NCBI GenBank assembly: GCA_019695345.1 | Contig: JAIBAE010000030.1 | Coordinates: 1 to 46,486 of the forward strand | DNA length: 46,486 nt | Direction of reading: 5' to 3' | Source of the DNA: Bacteroidota bacterium | GTDB lineage: Bacteria; Bacteroidota; Ignavibacteria; Kapaibacteriales; NICIL-2 | Part shown: positions 35,488 through 43,393 of the stretch, piece by piece | Layout: each line of letters begins with the position of its first letter | Position numbering within the stretch: position 1 is the first letter of the stretch | The notes under the pieces: model-generated | The model's database searches: none | The model's input: the letters and a program-made list of their open reading frames with translations, nothing else | What the model was told of the DNA's origin: nothing | Program-made: the position numbers and the translations under genes

Positions 35488-35787
35488 ATGCACATGAAGA
35501 TATATTTTTCCCTCGCTGCACTATTAGTTGTAGTAATAATTGGCTGTTCTTCTACTAAAACTACAGAGACAACCGCCCCATCAACTGCTGCTGCATCACC
35601 GGCTTCAGACCATGGCAAAGCATTGTACGAAGCTAACTGTACAAAATGCCATGCTTTAAAAGACCCTAAAGCATTTTCCGAGGAAAAGTTACGTAAGATG
35701 GTTCCAATTATGGCTGCTAAAGCAAAGATAGACGCCGAAACACAATCACAAATTCTTACATACGTTTTAGCTGTAAACAAACAATAA
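35488..35787 (+). CDS. Small c-type cytochrome lipoprotein
   Basis: About 99 residues from ATG 35488 (ATG 35494 also possible; a longer start at 35422 is rejected because it adds no signal-like sequence). The signal peptide ends at a lipobox (VIIGC, Cys20). A Thr/Ala/Ser-rich linker precedes a single haem-binding motif CTKCH (C51, C54, H55), and a Met in KMVPIMAAKAK could be the distal ligand. It is a membrane-anchored monohaem electron carrier. One base separates its stop from the next start, implying one operon with the dioxygenase. Confidence 0.88.
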   Translation: MHMKIYFSLAALLVVVIIGCSSTKTTETTAPSTAAASPASDHGKALYEANCTKCHALKDPKAFSEEKLRKMVPIMAAKAKIDAETQSQILTYVLAVNKQ

Positions 35788-35788
35788 T

Positions 35789-36664
35789 ATGAAACGCAGA
35801 CACTTCCTTTTAGGGTTTTCATCACTTCCAATTCTAACTCCAGTTATGAATAGTTTATCAGAGTTACATGCTTTACCCGCATCCGATACCATGCCCGTTT
35901 TGTTTGTAGGGCATGGTTCTCCAATGAACGGCATTGAAGATAACGAGTTTAGCAGAAGGTGGAAAAAACTTGGCGAGGAAGTACCGGTTCCCAAAGCTGT
36001 ATTATGTATTTCTGCCCATTGGTTAACAAAGGGCACACATATTACTGCTATGGAAAAACCAAAAACAATACACGATTTCGGAGGGTTTCCGGAAGAGCTG
36101 TTTAAGGTGCAATACAACGCACCCGGAAGCCCATCGCTTGCCAAAGAAACAAGCGAGTTAGTAAAGAAAACTAATGTTGGTTTAGACCACGATTGGGGTT
36201 TAGACCACGGAACATGGTCAATCACAAAACAAATGTTCCCTAAGGCAGATATACCTGTTCTTCAGTTAAGTATAGACTATGCCCGTCCCCCGCAATATCA
36301 TTACGACCTTGGGAAAGAACTTGCTGCATTGCGCAACAAAGGTGTGTTAATACTTGGAAGTGGCAACATGGTTCACAACCTGCGAATGGTTGCATGGGAT
36401 AAACTCGATGCACCTGAATATGGCTTCGATTGGGCTCACGAAATTAATGCATCGTTCAAGAAGTATATAACCGAACGTAATCATACCGCTTTAATCAACT
36501 ATCAACAACTGGGTAATGCAGCTAAGTTGGCTATCCCAACACCCGACCATTACTATCCTCTACTCTACACATTAGGATTACAAAACAAAAACGAACAAAC
36601 TACCTTCTTTAACGATAAAGCTGTGGGTGGCTCTTTAACCATGACTTCTGTAAGAATTGGGTAA
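35789..36664 (+). CDS. Class III extradiol dioxygenase-family protein (4,5-DOPA-dioxygenase type)
   Basis: 291 residues of the LigB/YgiD family. Candidate metal-binding His are at 42 (VGHGSPM), 77 (SAHWLTKG) and 196 (SGNMVHNL), with another in DHYYPLLY. YgiD-type enzymes open aromatic catechol rings such as DOPA in vitro; the natural substrate is unclear. The N-terminus MKRRHFLLGFSSLPIL resembles a twin-arginine signal (RRHFLLG), unusual for YgiD relatives, which are normally cytosolic. Pairing with a cytochrome lipoprotein supports an exported, redox-linked role, but this is inference. Confidence 0.85.
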   Translation: MKRRHFLLGFSSLPILTPVMNSLSELHALPASDTMPVLFVGHGSPMNGIEDNEFSRRWKKLGEEVPVPKAVLCISAHWLTKGTHITAMEKPKTIHDFGGFPEELFKVQYNAPGSPSLAKETSELVKKTNVGLDHDWGLDHGTWSITKQMFPKADIPVLQLSIDYARPPQYHYDLGKELAALRNKGVLILGSGNMVHNLRMVAWDKLDAPEYGFDWAHEINASFKKYITERNHTALINYQQLGNAAKLAIPTPDHYYPLLYTLGLQNKNEQTTFFNDKAVGGSLTMTSVRIG

Positions 36665-36673
36665 CACGTAATT

Positions 36674-36829
36674 GTTTCCCTCCTCTGCTGAAACGAACCA
36701 TACTGCGCGCCAACCCGGTGCGAACCGAACGTTGTGCGTCGAGTAGTAGTTAAGAAAATGCGAAGCTGTAACCTTCTGCCCCGCCCGTGTGCCGGCGCTT
36801 GAGGGTTGCTACGGCAATAGACCGAACCA
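36674..36829. repeat. Family B repeat pair downstream of the dioxygenase gene
   Basis: The left arm 36674-36735 starts ten bases after the stop (a diverged CCTCTGCTGAAACGA head). The right arm 36758-36829 is inverted, with the CACACGGGCGGGG core. The arms are 22 bp apart. This pair occupies most of the 291-bp gap before mazG, which otherwise holds only the mazG promoter. Confidence 0.8.
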
Positions 36830-36893
36830 AAAATTATCACATCTACATAGTATTTCCGTACATCCACGTATTGAACAATGTAAATTTTAGTAC

Positions 36894-36901
36894 TACCTTT
36901 G
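36894..36901 (+). promoter_or_regulatory. Putative -7 element of mazG (TACCTTTG)
   Basis: A full TAnnTTTG match with TTG 20 bp upstream (36871-36873), a good Bacteroidetes promoter layout. It overlaps the TTG at 36899, which argues against that codon as the mazG start. Confidence 0.65.
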
Positions 36902-36955
36902 GCTATTGATGAGGTTATCCTGAAGTTTGTACATGTTTTTCTACGTAATTCTACT

Positions 36956-37771
36956 ATGAGCACAAATAAACGGGAAGTACCTCTTCCAAAAAATGCTGGA
37001 GACGTTCTTGATGTAATGGATAGTTTTATACAAATTGTCCGTATTCTACGAACAGATTGTCCGTGGGACAGAGAGCAAACGCACGAATCAATTTCGCACT
37101 TATTGATTGAAGAAGCATACGAGACTTTGGATGCTATAAGTGAAAAGAATGATAAAGAGTTTGCCAAAGAGTTGGGCGATTTACTGTTGCACGTTGTAAT
37201 GCACTCGGTATTAGCCGAAGAACGCGGAGCTTTTGCTTTTATAGATGTAATCAAGAATGTTTCGGCAAAGTTGGTTCACCGCCATCCGCATGTGTTTGGT
37301 GATGATAATATAGATAACGCCGACGAGGTTATTAAGAATTGGGAATCGCAAAAGATGAAGGAAGGCAGAAAGAGCATTCTGGAAGGCGTTCCCAAACATA
37401 TACCGGCATTATTAAAAGCACAACGCATGCAAGAGAAAGCATCGAATGTTGGATTTGACTGGAATAACAAACACGATGTTTGGAATAAAGTTGACGAAGA
37501 GTACAGTGAATTAAAAGCTGAACTTGATGCTGGTGATATAGAGAAAATTAATGATGAATTTGGAGATTTTATGTTTGCTTTAGTAAATGCCGCTCGTTTT
37601 GAAAACATTGTAGCGGAAGAAGCATTAAATGGAACCAACAAAAAATTCAAACGCCGTTTTGAGTTTATTGAGCAGCGCGCTAAAGAAGATGGAAAAGTTC
37701 TGAAGGAAATGTCGTTACAAGATATGGATGAGTATTGGAACGAAGCAAAGCGTAACGAGAGTATAAGTTAA
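36956..37771 (+). CDS. mazG: Nucleoside triphosphate pyrophosphohydrolase
   Basis: 271 residues from ATG 36956. A longer frame from TTG 36899 overlaps the promoter and is rejected. Both MazG domains are present: CPWDREQTHESISHLLIEEAYETLDAI with the EE...D metal-binding helix, and a second copy (EEYSELKAELDAGDIEKINDEFGDFMFALVNAAR). It hydrolyses (d)NTPs to monophosphates and pyrophosphate, removing abnormal nucleotides and possibly affecting ppGpp pools. The next gene (LCP lipoprotein) follows 18 bp later and may be cotranscribed. Confidence 0.96.
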   Translation: MSTNKREVPLPKNAGDVLDVMDSFIQIVRILRTDCPWDREQTHESISHLLIEEAYETLDAISEKNDKEFAKELGDLLLHVVMHSVLAEERGAFAFIDVIKNVSAKLVHRHPHVFGDDNIDNADEVIKNWESQKMKEGRKSILEGVPKHIPALLKAQRMQEKASNVGFDWNNKHDVWNKVDEEYSELKAELDAGDIEKINDEFGDFMFALVNAARFENIVAEEALNGTNKKFKRRFEFIEQRAKEDGKVLKEMSLQDMDEYWNEAKRNESIS

Positions 37772-37789
37772 TAATTTACAGTAAGGTTA

Positions 37790-39583
37790 GTGGTTAGAAT
37801 TCAATATATACTATTTTTTGTACTTCTGTGCTTGATACCAATAACACAGTCGTGTGATGTTGTAGGTGATTCCACTCCGTCGGAATCGCAGAACTTTGTA
37901 TTGGATTCTTTACGGATAATACAAGTACCGGATACCCAAATAGTAATACATCACCGAGGTGACACTAACGTTACTATTACTCTGCCCAAGAATTATCAGC
38001 AGGATGAACCAGTAAACACCAATAAAAAAAGTAAGCTTACCAAAGGAAGTTTATCACTTAAGAATAAATCATCCTATGCACATCAACCACACAGGAAGTT
38101 TAAGCGCCAAGGCGATGCGTACCCTATGGATTTTATCCCTGTAAAAGATTATACACCACCCTCAACAAAATACAGTTTTGCGGCTAAACCTAAAAAGCAC
38201 AAAAAATCAGTATCAATTCGTAAAAACAACAAAAAGAACGCGCGTAGCAATAAGAAGCAGTCAAGTAAAAGGCATGTTGAAGTTCAAGAAATCCAGGAAC
38301 CTCAACCTAAAAAGTACACCTTCAGATATTCTTCTGGGTATTCTAATGCTAAATCACAGAATAACGTACAAGCAACTGTTCTTTCTAAGAATTCATCTCA
38401 GAAAAAAGCTGATGAACGCCAAAGGGATTTTGTGAACACCTTGGTTGCAAAATCGGATGTACAAAAGGACAAGAACACAACAAAAACTGCATCAAAAACT
38501 ATAGCAGCAAAAGATAACGATTATGAAGACGATTCTAAACTTAACAAAGAAATCACGCAAGCAAGCCAACAAAGCAACTCAAGTTTTTCCGGGAAAACTG
38601 TAACGATATGTATAACCGGAGTTGACTCACGTTTAGGTGTATCACAGCGTCATGCCGATGCTAATCATGTTCTTAAAATATGGTTGGATAAAGGTGTGAT
38701 AGATATTTACTCGGTACCCCGCGGAACGCCTGTTAACGCGGGTTTCAGCTCCAAAACGTTGAATTACTTAGCTAACCTGCGCTCTAACAAAGGGCGTGAT
38801 GCTTACTTACGAAAAATGGAAGAGATAACAGGCTGCGGTCACATTGATTATTGGATGGAACTTGGTTTTTCGCAAGCAATGGGTGTAATGGAAATGTTGG
38901 GATTTCAAGACAATGCAAAAACTGCCTTGCGGGTTATACGCTCTCGTAAAGCATTTGCTACAGGCGATTATCAACGATGTTACAACCAAGGACAGTTTAT
39001 CCGACAGATGATTCTCCGTCACTTTGGAAAATCTACCGGTTTTATGGGTGGTGTTGCCTTGCGTAGCGCATTAAACCTGGTAGAAACAAACCTTAAATTT
39101 GATGTAGCAAAAGACATTATTGCACAGTTAGAAAAGTCAGGGTTCCCCAAAAGTGATAATTCTGTTTCGGTTAAAGTGCGGCCTAAATACACACCCCAAA
39201 TACAAAACATTGATTTATGGGACGATGCTTCTATTAGTGTTATGAATTCCCGTTTGGAAAACAAGCTTAGTAAAGGTGGATATATTGGGCATGGTAAAAA
39301 ACCTGCATTTGTTGAAGATAGTTACGAGAAAAAACTTGTAACTTTAATTAACCGTGCTGAGAAGTCAGTTCAGAAAAGTCCTAAAACTTCCATCGGACTT
39401 TTGCGCCGCATCTATGAACAGCGTTCGTGGATTCAGATTACCGATAAACGCCAACGCCAGATATATTTTGAGCGTATTTGCAAAACCCTGATAGATGCCT
39501 ACGAGCGTTCCGGCTTTGTAATTGAAGCAGATAACGTAAAATATTTTTACGAACAGAATCTCCAAACAGTGAGCGCTAATTAA
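37790..39583 (+). CDS. Lipoprotein with LytR-CpsA-Psr (LCP)-like domain
   Basis: 597 residues; GTG start at 37790 fits a signal peptide with lipobox ITQSC. Residues about 60-260 are Lys/Ser/Asn-rich and look disordered. An LCP-like domain spans about 268-415: ICITGVDSRLG, DANHVLKIWLDKGVIDIYSVPRG, the NYLANLRSNKGRDAYL segment, GHIDYWMELGFSQAMGVMEMLG, and ALRVIRSRKAFATGDYQR plus GQFIRQMILRHF. LCP enzymes attach polymers to peptidoglycan. The usual R-D of that strand is R-G here, so catalysis may be altered. A further 180 residues extend past the domain. Confidence 0.82.
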   Translation: MVRIQYILFFVLLCLIPITQSCDVVGDSTPSESQNFVLDSLRIIQVPDTQIVIHHRGDTNVTITLPKNYQQDEPVNTNKKSKLTKGSLSLKNKSSYAHQPHRKFKRQGDAYPMDFIPVKDYTPPSTKYSFAAKPKKHKKSVSIRKNNKKNARSNKKQSSKRHVEVQEIQEPQPKKYTFRYSSGYSNAKSQNNVQATVLSKNSSQKKADERQRDFVNTLVAKSDVQKDKNTTKTASKTIAAKDNDYEDDSKLNKEITQASQQSNSSFSGKTVTICITGVDSRLGVSQRHADANHVLKIWLDKGVIDIYSVPRGTPVNAGFSSKTLNYLANLRSNKGRDAYLRKMEEITGCGHIDYWMELGFSQAMGVMEMLGFQDNAKTALRVIRSRKAFATGDYQRCYNQGQFIRQMILRHFGKSTGFMGGVALRSALNLVETNLKFDVAKDIIAQLEKSGFPKSDNSVSVKVRPKYTPQIQNIDLWDDASISVMNSRLENKLSKGGYIGHGKKPAFVEDSYEKKLVTLINRAEKSVQKSPKTSIGLLRRIYEQRSWIQITDKRQRQIYFERICKTLIDAYERSGFVIEADNVKYFYEQNLQTVSAN

Positions 39584-39590
39584 TATTTTT

Positions 39591-39761
39591 TGCTACCGCA
39601 GACGGCACCATATCTTTCTTTCCATACAACCACATTTTGCCGGACAGAACCTCATTTATCATACAGTAATCTACGATAGACGCACTTTTAGTAAACGCCA
39701 TTCTGTCGCGCGCAGGTTTACGGTGTTTGATAACATACCAAGAGGTGCGCTTGCGATAGCA
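39591..39761. repeat. Family A repeat pair downstream of the LCP lipoprotein gene
   Basis: The left arm 39591-39649 has the box TGCTACCGCA, stem CGGCA/TGCCG and GACAGAAC. The right arm 39701-39761 is inverted with the third stem variant GCGCA/TGCGC. The interior is 51 bp and holds nothing recognisable. Confidence 0.82.
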
Positions 39762-39850
39762 AACAACTATTCTTTTATCCGTTAATCGTAAAAAACAGCT
39801 AATGGCACGATAAATGTACCTGTAAAAAAAGTGTTTATAAGGGTATTTGC

Positions 39851-41155
39851 ATGTTTGTGAACGAAAGTTTGATTTCGGATTATATTGAATCGTTGGGTGT
39901 TGCGCTACAATTGGAAAGCAGCCCCATTACTAACGAGATTGCACCAGCCATTGGGCAGGAGCTACTGATGAATGAATCATCTTGTACAACGCAAGATGTG
40001 ATGCTATCATTTAAAACACAGATATACCATCAGTTTGCAATTCATGATGGTGCGATATATTTTGTAAATAATCAAAACGATTTACAACCTGCGTCTGCAC
40101 TTGAGTATTCCTCTGAATTATTTATAACTTCAAAAAAACTAGAACAAGATGGTTGTGTTAGAAAAGCATTAGAATCAGATGAAACGTTAGTTATTCCAAA
40201 CAAGCATGTATCTTCGTTTGATTGCAATGAATACATAATCATTATTCCCATGCTTTTAAGAACTGGAATTAAAGCTGTATTTATTGGTAAGTCGCATGGT
40301 GTTATTGAGGCATTTACAAGAGATGTTTTACAATTATTGAAGTCCATTACAGAAACAACAGCAATTACATTAGACACAATTAGAACATCGGAAGAAATCG
40401 AAGCTTTATCTACACACGTTAAGGTTTTGAACGAACAAATGGCTCATTCTTCTAAACTTGCTTCTATCGGTGAGTTAACTGCGAGTGTTGCACATGAGAT
40501 AAATAATCCTCTGCAAATAATGTCGGCACACATTCAATTGTTAGAACATGGCTTAGGAAATAACGAACGGAGATTAGAGATTTTAAAGGAGCAATGTTTA
40601 AGAATTGCTAACATCACGAGAAAATTATTAGACTTTTCGCGTTCGGTACCATTTGAAAATTTGGCAGAACCTGTTAATTTGTACGAAGTAATTGATTCTG
40701 TTTTACAATTTGTTACAGTTCAATTGGAGCATGACTCCATAAAATTGAAAACGTATTTTGATACTACGTTAGTAAAAGTAAATGGAGTGCGGTCGCAGCT
40801 TGAGCAGGTTTTACTAAATATTTTACTCAATGCCCGAGATGCGATGTTTGGTGGCGGAACCTTAACAGTAGGTTTGTTGTCATCGGAAACACACGCAACA
40901 ATTGTAGTAACAGATAACGGCAACGGAATGCTACCGGAAGTAGTAGCTAAAATTTTTGAACCACGTTTTACAACAAAACCCAAAGGCAAAGGTTCAGGTT
41001 ATGGCTTATATATTTCCCGTACAATTATAGAACAACATGAAGGCAGCATTAGTGTTGTTTCGGAAGTAGGTAAAGGAACAACGTTCAAAATATCTTTACC
41101 ATTACTTCCACCCCAAGGTACAACTCACAGATTATCTCGATTACACAGGAAATAG
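39851..41155 (+). CDS. Soluble sensor histidine kinase
   Basis: 434 residues. The N-terminal 180 residues have GAF-like strand/helix character and no membrane segment. A coiled region (TSEEIEALSTHVKVLNEQM) leads to the HisKA domain, with His215 in SVAHEINNPLQIM. The ATPase domain has the N-box LLNILLNARDAM (about 315), DNGNGM (about 355) and GKGSGYGLYISRTI (about 378). It autophosphorylates and would pass phosphate to a response regulator, but none is adjacent. The orphan NarL-type regulator at 32367 is a possible partner. The FimV-like gene starts three bases after its stop, implying an operon. Confidence 0.93.
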   Translation: MFVNESLISDYIESLGVALQLESSPITNEIAPAIGQELLMNESSCTTQDVMLSFKTQIYHQFAIHDGAIYFVNNQNDLQPASALEYSSELFITSKKLEQDGCVRKALESDETLVIPNKHVSSFDCNEYIIIIPMLLRTGIKAVFIGKSHGVIEAFTRDVLQLLKSITETTAITLDTIRTSEEIEALSTHVKVLNEQMAHSSKLASIGELTASVAHEINNPLQIMSAHIQLLEHGLGNNERRLEILKEQCLRIANITRKLLDFSRSVPFENLAEPVNLYEVIDSVLQFVTVQLEHDSIKLKTYFDTTLVKVNGVRSQLEQVLLNILLNARDAMFGGGTLTVGLLSSETHATIVVTDNGNGMLPEVVAKIFEPRFTTKPKGKGSGYGLYISRTIIEQHEGSISVVSEVGKGTTFKISLPLLPPQGTTHRLSRLHRK

Positions 41156-41157
41156 GC

Positions 41158-42762
41158 ATGTTGGGACGAACATCACAGCAATCTACACCTCAATATTTAT
41201 TGGGGATATTATTGTTGTTGTGTTTTCCGGCTATGGCGTACTCGCAGCAGAACCAAATAATAAAAGCGAAACTCTATAATGGCAACAACTTAATGTTGTT
41301 CATGTCCGGCAGTCAAACCAAGTTCACATCAGAACTTTCCGCAGACAAGAAAAAAATCACCATTACTATTCAAAATACAGGATTCAACGAACTACCGGAG
41401 TTAACTGCAACTAATAGCAGAATTGAGTCTGTGTTTTTTCAACACAGTGGTAAAAACACAATTGTATCAATATTGCTTAAAGAAAAATCCGGATATACAG
41501 CATCGCTGTTACCATACTCACAATCTGTTTCGATTGATGTATTTGATTGGACAACATTAACTAATGCCGAAGAAAACTACCGCAGCGGGTTGATTGCATT
41601 TAACAATAATATTCTATCGGTTGCCAAAGATTATTTCAACAGGGCTGAGATAACGCAACACCCTAATGCAACTGCATATAGCGGTTTTATAAGTTTAATA
41701 GAAGGTGAATACGCTGCTGCTACCACTAAATTGGAAAAAGCTTTAGAACAGAGATCTTCTTTAGTTGATATATACGGTGGGCTATCTATTGCGTATAAAA
41801 AAGAAAACAACACAAGTAAAGCTGAAAAAAATGAGAAGACATTTGTAGATACGTTTGGAAAGAAGCCATACTTTGATGAAGAGTTATTACAAAAACAAAT
41901 TACAGTACCTAATACGTTTGAGTCTGGAAACCTTGTTTTTGCTGCACCTGTAGATTCTACTTCGATGAAGAATACCCTCGCAGGTGATACAGCGACTTCT
42001 GATGTTGCGTTAGATCAACTGAAACAAATGCAAGGGAAAAATGAACCACAAAAGACAGTGACTCCTCTACCTGCAACGAAAACTAGTAATCAAAGCTTTC
42101 TACCAAGTTGGCTATTTAATAGTCTTCTGGGTTTTGCAGTAGCGTTAATTAGTGTTGGGTTGTTATTACTACGCGGTTTTAATAAGTGGAAAAAAGATCA
42201 GTTGCTTATTGCACAGCAATATGCCGCAATGCAATCACAACCAAGTTATAACTTTTCAGATACACTAAGCTCTGCAATGAATTCCACTGAAGTAATGGCA
42301 ACAAAGGCGTACCAAAACCAAATGAATACTGAGTTAGTAGAATCACTTGCCAAAGAAGATGATAACCAAAAGAATACACTAGAATCAGAACCACAAGAAA
42401 AACAAACACTCTTTGATTTTGATGATTCTGTTTATCAGGAGTTGGAGGAACGTAAACGTAAAACTGTAAATGATGTAACAAAGCATGGTGAAATGCCGTC
42501 AGTAATACCAGATACGTTGTTGTATCAAGCGAGCGGCAAAGTAGAATTGAGTGCTAATATTCTTGAGCAACAAAAACATCAAACAGCACATGCAATTGAG
42601 TCAATTGACTATACAACATTGCCTAATGATGAAGAGTCGTTAGCACATGTAGCGAAGCAACTTGGTGTTGATGTAAATATTCTACGGACTAAAAAACATC
42701 TTACATCGATGCAAAATGATACGGTAAGCAAAGAACAAATAGTAAGAAAATTGAATGTATAA
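41158..42762 (+). CDS. FimV-like envelope protein: AMIN-like domain, TPR, transmembrane helix, cytoplasmic tail
   Basis: 534 residues. Signal peptide ends near MAYSQQ. Residues about 37-125 are beta-rich and resemble an AMIN domain (KKITITIQNTGFNELPEL). Residues about 140-235 form tetratricopeptide-like helices (NYRSGLIAFNNNILSVAKDYF, GEYAAATTKLEKALEQ). A single membrane helix lies near 318-340, followed by a charged Gln/Glu-rich tail and a final helical motif (ESLAHVAKQLGVDVNILRTKK). This order recalls FimV/TspA scaffolds of Proteobacteria, but the similarity is architectural, and homology would need a profile search. The sensor kinase is immediately upstream. Confidence 0.72.
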   Translation: MLGRTSQQSTPQYLLGILLLLCFPAMAYSQQNQIIKAKLYNGNNLMLFMSGSQTKFTSELSADKKKITITIQNTGFNELPELTATNSRIESVFFQHSGKNTIVSILLKEKSGYTASLLPYSQSVSIDVFDWTTLTNAEENYRSGLIAFNNNILSVAKDYFNRAEITQHPNATAYSGFISLIEGEYAAATTKLEKALEQRSSLVDIYGGLSIAYKKENNTSKAEKNEKTFVDTFGKKPYFDEELLQKQITVPNTFESGNLVFAAPVDSTSMKNTLAGDTATSDVALDQLKQMQGKNEPQKTVTPLPATKTSNQSFLPSWLFNSLLGFAVALISVGLLLLRGFNKWKKDQLLIAQQYAAMQSQPSYNFSDTLSSAMNSTEVMATKAYQNQMNTELVESLAKEDDNQKNTLESEPQEKQTLFDFDDSVYQELEERKRKTVNDVTKHGEMPSVIPDTLLYQASGKVELSANILEQQKHQTAHAIESIDYTTLPNDEESLAHVAKQLGVDVNILRTKKHLTSMQNDTVSKEQIVRKLNV

Positions 42763-42850
42763 ACTAATTTATTGTTGTTAACGTACCTAAAGGTGTGTTA
42801 ACTGATGTTAAGTATTTAATTTTTGTGTGATGATATTAGCGATATACCAG

Positions 42851-42858
42851 TATCTTTG
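42851..42858 (+). promoter_or_regulatory. Putative -7 element of the T9SS cargo/PorV-like pair (TATCTTTG)
   Basis: A full TAnnTTTG match 28 bp before ATG 42886, inside a longer non-coding frame. TTTG at 42822-42825 is 25 bp upstream, longer than optimal. Confidence 0.55.
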
Positions 42859-42885
42859 TTCTGCGAGAAAGTTAATCAGGAAACG

Positions 42886-43371
42886 ATGAAGAAACTATTT
42901 ACCATATATACTCTCCTAATACTACTTGTATTAAGTAGTGCTTCACCTGTGTTAGCACAGAAAAATGCACCCAATCTCAGACCATTGGAGGTTGAAAAAA
43001 CGACCGCCATAGTTTTAGGGAATAATACAGGAAATTCAGGCGTTCAGAATGAAACACTGAAACATACACCAACAATAAAGACACTTACCGATTCTGTAAA
43101 AAAAGTTTTCGAGATTACGAAGTATACTATTGAAAGCGAAAAGTTAAAAGTATGGATGGTAAATTCTGATAACATCCCATCTGTAGATGTTGTTTGCTAT
43201 AATATACTCGGTAAAAAAGTAAAAGACATTGGACATTTAGTTTTAGATGCTAATGAATATGAAAACAACCCGTACGAATGTTATGTTAACGACATTCCCA
43301 ATGGTATATATATCATATCGTTTCAGGGTAGTAATGTAAGGGCTGCAATAAAAATCACAATCTCAAGATAA
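42886..43371 (+). CDS. Small exported protein with T9SS-type sorting domain
   Basis: 161 residues from ATG 42886; an upstream frame to 42823 runs through the promoter and is rejected. A signal peptide ends near PVLAQ. After a short low-complexity region the last 80 residues form a type A sorting-like domain: KLKVWMVNSDNIPSVDVVCYNILGKKV, the turn segment NPYECYVNDIPNGIYIISFQG and a final basic strand. With so little cargo, the mature product is almost only the sorting domain. The PorV/PorQ-like gene follows 22 bp downstream, which fits a cargo-shuttle pair. Confidence 0.78.
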   Translation: MKKLFTIYTLLILLVLSSASPVLAQKNAPNLRPLEVEKTTAIVLGNNTGNSGVQNETLKHTPTIKTLTDSVKKVFEITKYTIESEKLKVWMVNSDNIPSVDVVCYNILGKKVKDIGHLVLDANEYENNPYECYVNDIPNGIYIISFQGSNVRAAIKITISR

Positions 43372-43393
43372 CTTTGTTCTGCACGGAAGCATT

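Noticed and set aside
36899-36955. TTG start adding 19 residues to MazG
   Set aside because: It overlaps the TACCTTTG promoter element, and the MazG body begins normally at ATG 36956.
42823-42885. Upstream extension of the small T9SS cargo
   Set aside because: It includes the promoter TATCTTTG, and a normal signal peptide starts at 42886.
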